Of a stretch of 64,000 bases of DNA, positions 59,625 to 64,000 are shown piece after piece. The position numbers and the translations under genes are program-made. Every line of letters starts with the position of its first letter. Position 1 is the stretch's first letter. Source of the DNA: Candidatus Scybalocola faecavium (lineage in GTDB: Bacteria; Bacillota; Clostridia; Lachnospirales; Lachnospiraceae); assembly GCA_018713145.1 (NCBI GenBank), contig DVFP01000015.1, positions 62,001 to 126,000 of the forward strand. Reading direction: 5' to 3'. The notes beneath the pieces are model-generated. The model worked only from the letters and a program-made list of their open reading frames with translations, had not been told where the DNA came from and did not search any database.

Positions 59625-61367
59625 TCAGCGGTTGCAGCACACAAGACCTTCGCCGCCGTCAATACTTACCACAGCTCCGGACTTTAAGATCTTAACTGCG
59701 TGTTCTGCGCCTAAGATCACAGGAATATCCAGAGTAAGCCCTACAATGGCAGCATGGGAATTTTCTCCATCCTCCTCAACCACAAGGCCTGCGGCTTTTT
59801 TAATATAAGGGAGCATATCATTGTCGGTTTCTTTAATGACAATAATATCGCCCTGTTTAAAATTCTGCTCCAGCTCTTCCTTGCTGCTGCACACACATAA
59901 CGGACCTACTGCATTTCTTTCACATATGCCTCTGCCTTTTAATAAAATGTGACCGGCCACATGAACTTTGATCAGGTTTGTTGTACCGGAAATACCTAAA
60001 GGCACGCCGGCAGTAATAACGACCAGTTCACCTTGTTTTACCAGTTCAGCTTTTTCCGCAGCATCCACGGCATGTTCAAATAAATCGTCTGTGTCATTCT
60101 CCTCCTGGATCAGCAGCGGTGTCACGCCCCAGGAAAGATTTAACTGACGGCATACATAATCCTCTGTAGTACATCCGATGATCGGACACTCCGGACGGTA
60201 CTTGGAGATCATACGCGCGGTCTTACCGGACTTGGTTACTGTAATAATCGCTGCAGCACCCAGGTCTGTGGCCGTGGTACATGTCGCATGGGAAATAGCG
60301 TTGGTTACATCCGGACGGTCATTGCTTTCACGCATTTTAAAACGCTTCTTATAGTCAATATCCTGCTCTGTACGGACAGCAATACGCACCATGGTCTTTA
60401 ATGCTTCTACCGGATACAAGCCTGCCGCAGTCTCTCCGGAAAGCATAATGGCGCTGGTCCCGTCATAAATGGCATTAGCCACATCGGTTGCCTCAGCACG
60501 GGTCGGACGGGGATTTTTTATCATAGAATCCAGCATTTGTGTCGCAGTGATAACCTGCTTTCCGGCCTCACATACCTTTTTAATGATCATCTTCTGGATC
60601 ACAGGCACATCTTCAAGAGGGATTTCCACACCCATATCGCCTCTGGCCACCATGATGCCGTCAGCCACACGGATGATCTCGTCAATATTTTCCACGCCCT
60701 GCATATTTTCGATTTTTGCGATAATATTCATGGAATGGCAGTTCTTTTCCTGGAAAATACGCCGGATCTCAAGAATATCATCTGCAGTACGGGTAAAGGA
60801 CGCAGCGATAAAATCAAATCCGTTTTCAATACCAAAAACAATATCATCATAGTCTTTTTTGCTGATAAACGGCATAGAAAGTTTTGCTCCCGGAATATTT
60901 ACACCTTTTTTATCCCCCAGGACGCCGCCGTTGATAACCTTGCAGATAATATCTGTGGAAGTCATTTTTTCGATCTTCATGGCAATAAGACCATCATCCA
61001 GAAGAATGGTCATGCCCTCTTCCACATCATCAAGAAGTTCTTTATAAGAAATTGTTACCTGATCTTCATTTCCCGTGATTTCTTTTGTTGTCAAAGTAAA
61101 AAGCTGTCCTTTTTTAAGTTCAACCTTACCATTTTCAAATTTCCCGATACGGATCTCCGGCCCCTTTGTGTCCAGAAGTGCTGCTACAGGAAGTCCCAGT
61201 TCCTCACGAATACGTTTCAGACGATCCAGGCGCCCCTTCTGTTCAGCATGGTCGCCGTGGGAGAAGTTAAATCTGGCCACATCCATGCCCTCCAGCATCA
61301 GTGTACGGATAATCTGGTCATTCTCCAATACAGGGCCCATTGTGCAGATAATTTTTGTCTTTCTCAT
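59625..61367 (-). CDS. pyk: Pyruvate kinase with C-terminal PEP-utilising domain
   Basis: 580 residues from MRKTKIICTMGP; GGAGG is 12 bases upstream, and longer forms are implausible leader. Seen: ARFNFSHGDHAEQKG, ALLDTKGPEIRIG, the effector-region KKDYDDIVFGIENGFDFIAASFTR, MVARGDMGVEIPLE, MLDSMIKNPRPTRAEATDVANAIYDG. After the usual ~475 residues there is an extra PEP-mobile-domain-like end with GLVVEEDGENSHAAIVGLTLDIPVILGAE, as in pyruvate kinases of Gram-positive bacteria. Last step of glycolysis, ADP to ATP. Transcribed leftward, divergent from the DAHP synthase gene. Confidence 0.96.
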   Translation of the reverse strand: MRKTKIICTMGPVLENDQIIRTLMLEGMDVARFNFSHGDHAEQKGRLDRLKRIREELGLPVAALLDTKGPEIRIGKFENGKVELKKGQLFTLTTKEITGNEDQVTISYKELLDDVEEGMTILLDDGLIAMKIEKMTSTDIICKVINGGVLGDKKGVNIPGAKLSMPFISKKDYDDIVFGIENGFDFIAASFTRTADDILEIRRIFQEKNCHSMNIIAKIENMQGVENIDEIIRVADGIMVARGDMGVEIPLEDVPVIQKMIIKKVCEAGKQVITATQMLDSMIKNPRPTRAEATDVANAIYDGTSAIMLSGETAAGLYPVEALKTMVRIAVRTEQDIDYKKRFKMRESNDRPDVTNAISHATCTTATDLGAAAIITVTKSGKTARMISKYRPECPIIGCTTEDYVCRQLNLSWGVTPLLIQEENDTDDLFEHAVDAAEKAELVKQGELVVITAGVPLGISGTTNLIKVHVAGHILLKGRGICERNAVGPLCVCSSKEELEQNFKQGDIIVIKETDNDMLPYIKKAAGLVVEEDGENSHAAIVGLTLDIPVILGAEHAVKILKSGAVVSIDGGEGLVCCNR

Positions 61368-61446
61368 ATAATTTCTTTTCCTCCATGATTCATGATTTTT
61401 TTTTGATAGCTGCCGTTTCCGGGAAAAATCCCGTTCCTTTGAATCA

Positions 61447-61470
61447 AAATTCTGTGCGTGAACAGAATTT
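61447..61470. promoter_or_regulatory. Dyad in the pyk leader
   Basis: AAATTCTGT (61447-61455) and ACAGAATTT (61462-61470), perfect 9-bp arms with a 6-base centre, 80 bp before the pyk start. Operator or small hairpin. A clear pyk promoter was not found. Confidence 0.5.
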
Positions 61471-61582
61471 GACACCTAATTCTACCACTTTCAGCATATT
61501 TTTTACAGTATCAATTTTCATTTTTCTTATATTTTTTCTCATTCCCCTCTGATCAAGTACAGTTAAACTATAAAAAAGCGTT

Positions 61583-61611
61583 TTGACACAGAATATAAAA
61601 TATATTATAAT
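61583..61611 (+). promoter_or_regulatory. Consensus sigma-A promoter of the DAHP synthase gene
   Basis: TTGACA (61583-61588) and TATAAT (61606-61611), exactly 17 bp apart: a full-consensus promoter. Confidence 0.9.
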
Positions 61612-61676
61612 ATGAAAAAAAATTTTTATCACATCATTCACTCTGCTATTACTTAAACACAAAGGAGTTCTTAAAA

Positions 61677-62711
61677 ATGAGTTTTACTTTTAACCAGAAA
61701 TTACCGGTGCCTAAAGAGATCAAGGAGCAGTACCCTGTATCAGAAAAGCTGGCAGCGATCAAAGCCGGCAGGGATAAAGAGCTGATCGATGTTATTTCCG
61801 GAGCATCGGATAAATTTTTAGTCATCATCGGACCTTGCTCCGCAGATAATGAGGAAGCAGTATGCGACTACATCAGCCGCTTAAAACGTGTACAGGAAAA
61901 GGTTGCCGACAAGGTGATCTGCGTTCCCCGGATCTACACAAATAAGCCCCGCACCACAGGAGAGGGCTATAAGGGTATGCTCCACCAGCCGGACCCGGAA
62001 AAAGCGCCGGACCTTTTAAACGGTCTCATCGCCATTCGAAAGATGCACATGCACGCCCTGGAAACTTTTGAAATGCCCATTGCCGATGAAATGCTCTACC
62101 CGGAAAACTACTGGTATCTGGCCGACGTTTTGTCCTATGTGGCCATTGGCGCCCGCTCTGTGGAAAACCAGCAGCACCGTCTTGTAAGCAGCGGCATCCA
62201 TGTGCCTACAGGCATGAAAAATCCTACAAGCGGAGACTTTTCCGTTATGTTAAATTCAGTAATTGCCGCCCAGCACAGCCATAACTTCCTGTTCCGCGGC
62301 TGGGACGTAACCACCACGGGAAATCCCTACGCCCATACGATTTTAAGAGGCGCGGTAAATAAATACGGCCAGTCCAAACCTAACTATCACTATGAGGATC
62401 TGATCCGTCTTTATGACATGTACAGCGAGCTTGGCCTGAAGAATCCCGCCTGCATCGTAGATGCAAACCATTCCAACTCAGGCAAAAAGTTTAAAGAACA
62501 GATCCGCATCGTAAAAGAAGTGATGCACAACCGGAAACATTCCCAGGATATTCACAGCCTGGTAAAAGGCGTCATGATCGAAAGCTACCTTGTGGAAGGA
62601 AATCAGAAAATCGGCGGCGCCAATCATGTTTACGGCCAGTCCATTACTGATCCATGCCTTGGATGGGAAGATTCCGAACGTCTGATCTACGAGATCGCCG
62701 ACCGGTGCTGA
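61677..62711 (+). CDS. aroF: 3-deoxy-7-phosphoheptulonate synthase (type I)
   Basis: 344 residues. First step of the shikimate pathway, joining PEP and erythrose 4-phosphate. Seen: FLVIIGPCSADNEEAVCDY, VPRIYTNKPRTTGEGYKGMLHQPDP, ARSVENQQHRLVSSGIHVPTGMKNPTSGD, the metal site CIVDANHSNSGKK, and the end GANHVYGQSITDPCLGWEDSE. This is the AroFGH-type (Ia) fold. AGGAG precedes the ATG by 8 bases. Whether feedback is by Phe or Tyr cannot be told; the lack of an ACT or chorismate-mutase fusion is clear. The related tyrA-aroA genes are about 50 kb away. Confidence 0.95.
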   Translation: MSFTFNQKLPVPKEIKEQYPVSEKLAAIKAGRDKELIDVISGASDKFLVIIGPCSADNEEAVCDYISRLKRVQEKVADKVICVPRIYTNKPRTTGEGYKGMLHQPDPEKAPDLLNGLIAIRKMHMHALETFEMPIADEMLYPENYWYLADVLSYVAIGARSVENQQHRLVSSGIHVPTGMKNPTSGDFSVMLNSVIAAQHSHNFLFRGWDVTTTGNPYAHTILRGAVNKYGQSKPNYHYEDLIRLYDMYSELGLKNPACIVDANHSNSGKKFKEQIRIVKEVMHNRKHSQDIHSLVKGVMIESYLVEGNQKIGGANHVYGQSITDPCLGWEDSERLIYEIADRC

Positions 62712-62751
62712 TCCGGTAAAATTCAGGTCTCCGGCCTGGTGCCAAAAACGA

Positions 62752-62787
62752 AAAGGTGCTGTCACCAAATGGGACAGCACCTTTATT
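62752..62787 (+). terminator. Terminator after the DAHP synthase gene
   Basis: AAAGGTGCTGTC (62752-62763) pairs with GACAGCACCTTT (62773-62784), then ATTATG; convergent with xerD and probably bidirectional. Confidence 0.85.
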
Positions 62788-62808
62788 ATGTACATTTCTA
62801 TAAACAAA

Positions 62809-63693
62809 TCATGCTCTTGGATGGGCCTTTGAATAAACTTCCCTGATCCGGTTATTATTAAACTTTGCATAAATCTGCGTGGTGGAAACATCTGAATGGC
62901 CCAGCATCTCCTGAACCGAATGAAGGTCAGCCCCGTTCTCCACCAGGTGGGCAGCAAAGGAATGTCTCAATGTATGAGGGGTTATATCCGTCTCAATACC
63001 TGCTCTTTTGGCATACTGCTTTAATACCTTCCAGAAGCCCTGACGGCTCATAGGCTGGCCGTTGCAGTTGGTAAAAAGCACAGGTTCGTCTTCGGTGGCA
63101 ATCATGCCCTCCCGGGCATTTTCCAGGTAATTTTTCAACGCCTGTCTGGCTGCATGGCCCAGGGGAATGACTCGCTCCCGGCTTCCCTCCCGTACACGGA
63201 TATAACCGGATATAAGATTAACATCCTCCATCGTCAGTGAAATCAGTTCGCTCACCCGGATGCCGGTGGCGTACAGCAGCTCCAGCATAGCCTTGTCCCT
63301 AAGCTCTTTATTGCTCGTGCCTCCCGGCTGGGACAACAGAAGGTTTACTTCCTCCACAGTAAGTATCCCGGGTATCTTTTTTTCGATCTTTGGAGCTTTC
63401 AGCTGATCTGCCGGATCGTGGGAAATCACCCCCTGCTTAAGCAGGTACATAAAATAAGACTTTAAAGTTGCAATATTTCTGGATACCGTAGATGCCGCAA
63501 AATTCTCCTTTTCCATATATAACATATAGGAATTAAGATTTGTCTGGTTTACCTTTGTTATATCACAAATCCGTGCCTCCTGGAGATATGCAAAAAACTT
63601 ACGTAAATCTCTCTGGTATGACAATATGGTATTTTTTGAGGATTTTTTTATATCTTTCAGATATTGGATAAATCCCTCCAAGTAAGTTTCCAT
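62809..63693 (-). CDS. xerD: Tyrosine recombinase XerD
   Basis: 294 residues from METYLEGFIQYLKDI with GGGAG 6 bases upstream, the canonical XerD length. Core-binding domain (residues 1-~95) and catalytic domain with ATGIRVSELISLTMEDV (Arg), TPHTLRHSFAAHLVENGADLHSVQEMLGHSDVSTTQIYAK (His-x-x-Arg, His, Tyr). XerD resolves chromosome dimers at dif with XerC. It is distinct from the inverter-type recombinase at 43433. Transcribed leftward from the promoter at 63801. Confidence 0.93.
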   Translation of the reverse strand: METYLEGFIQYLKDIKKSSKNTILSYQRDLRKFFAYLQEARICDITKVNQTNLNSYMLYMEKENFAASTVSRNIATLKSYFMYLLKQGVISHDPADQLKAPKIEKKIPGILTVEEVNLLLSQPGGTSNKELRDKAMLELLYATGIRVSELISLTMEDVNLISGYIRVREGSRERVIPLGHAARQALKNYLENAREGMIATEDEPVLFTNCNGQPMSRQGFWKVLKQYAKRAGIETDITPHTLRHSFAAHLVENGADLHSVQEMLGHSDVSTTQIYAKFNNNRIREVYSKAHPRA

Positions 63694-63800
63694 TCTGATC
63701 TCCCTCATTCGTATCTTTAAGACAGGCCCCGGCATCCCCATGAGTGTCCTACTCTATGGAACCGGCCTTTTATCCTTTCCGTTTTTGACGGCATATTCCT

Positions 63801-63829
63801 ATTATAATCAATTTTTTCTGCAAAATCAA
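63801..63829 (-). promoter_or_regulatory. Promoter of xerD
   Basis: TTGATT (63824-63829) and TATAAT (63801-63806), 17-bp spacer, leftward. From here to the window edge I see only AT-rich sequence without a supported gene. Confidence 0.75.
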
Positions 63830-64000
63830 ACAAAAAAAATCCGCGAAACCTTGATAAATGCAGGGTTTTTCACAAAAAATACAAGATAATGTTAGGTCTA
63901 CCAATTATGTCTACTATATCTTGAAAAAAATTTTTTCCCGGATTTCTGAACTTTTAAAGATTTTCCAAAAATGCGGCCCATATAGGGCTCACATAACATT

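Noticed and set aside
1-64000. CRISPR arrays, tRNA or rRNA genes
   Set aside because: No regularly spaced direct repeats and no recognisable tRNA or rRNA sequence were seen by eye; a dedicated scan was not possible.

Overview
The window looks like chromosome of a Gram-positive, anaerobic, probably spore-forming member of the Clostridia, most likely family Lachnospiraceae. The signs are a leucine T-box in front of leuS, near-consensus sigma-A promoters with strong purine-rich ribosome sites, families typical of that group (DUF5685, DUF5104, DUF3006, YtaF, Fe-dependent alcohol dehydrogenase, biotin-dependent Na+-pumping decarboxylase), LPXTG-type surface proteins with a class B sortase, and many lipoproteins. 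No rRNA, tRNA or CRISPR array was seen. Species cannot be fixed from sequence alone.

Layout. 1-10 kb: end of a MATE transporter, a lipoprotein, leuS with its T-box, a degenerate Fic-fold gene, deoD-deoB, and an EF-G-like GTPase; a decayed IS1182-type transposase lies behind it. 10-16 kb: tyrA-aroA, an Fe-alcohol dehydrogenase whose ribosome site region is tandemly duplicated, and a MATE transporter. 16-25.7 kb: PHP phosphoesterase, a DUF5685/J-protein/membrane-protein module, an oxidoreductase, small DUF3006 and SEC-C genes, an M3 peptidase, DegV, and a cytosolic LVIVD-type beta-propeller. 26-30.5 kb: MoxR/DUF58/transglutaminase operon. 30.6-35.6 kb: an operon of a flavodoxin-fold lipoprotein, a DUF4405 membrane protein, a DUF362 lipoprotein and a permease, plus a second DUF362 gene with paired operator-like dyads.

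35.8-44.3 kb is the most striking part. A five-gene sortase-assembled pilus operon (VWA tip adhesin, signal-peptidase-like protein, major pilin, class B sortase, proline/glutamine-rich minor pilin) has the order known from the FCT pilus islands of Streptococcus pyogenes. It is preceded by a small unknown gene, then by a ~340-bp segment bounded by perfect 18-bp inverted repeats, then by a tyrosine recombinase gene. The segment holds a good promoter that now points away from the pilus operon and a terminator that now blocks leftward transcription. Together this reads as a phase-variable promoter switch captured in the OFF orientation. The signal-peptidase-like protein has lost both catalytic residues, as in streptococcal SipA.

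44.5-64 kb: a TrpXYZ-like ABC importer with a structured leader, a decayed M20 gene, a Na+-translocating decarboxylase operon carrying two different carboxyltransferase subunits (5S-like and 12S-like) with one biotin carrier, three D-Ala-D-Ala carboxypeptidase genes interleaved with ytaF and scpAB, pyk, a type I DAHP synthase gene and xerD. Aromatic amino acid synthesis genes (tyrA-aroA, DAHP synthase) are split between two sites about 50 kb apart.
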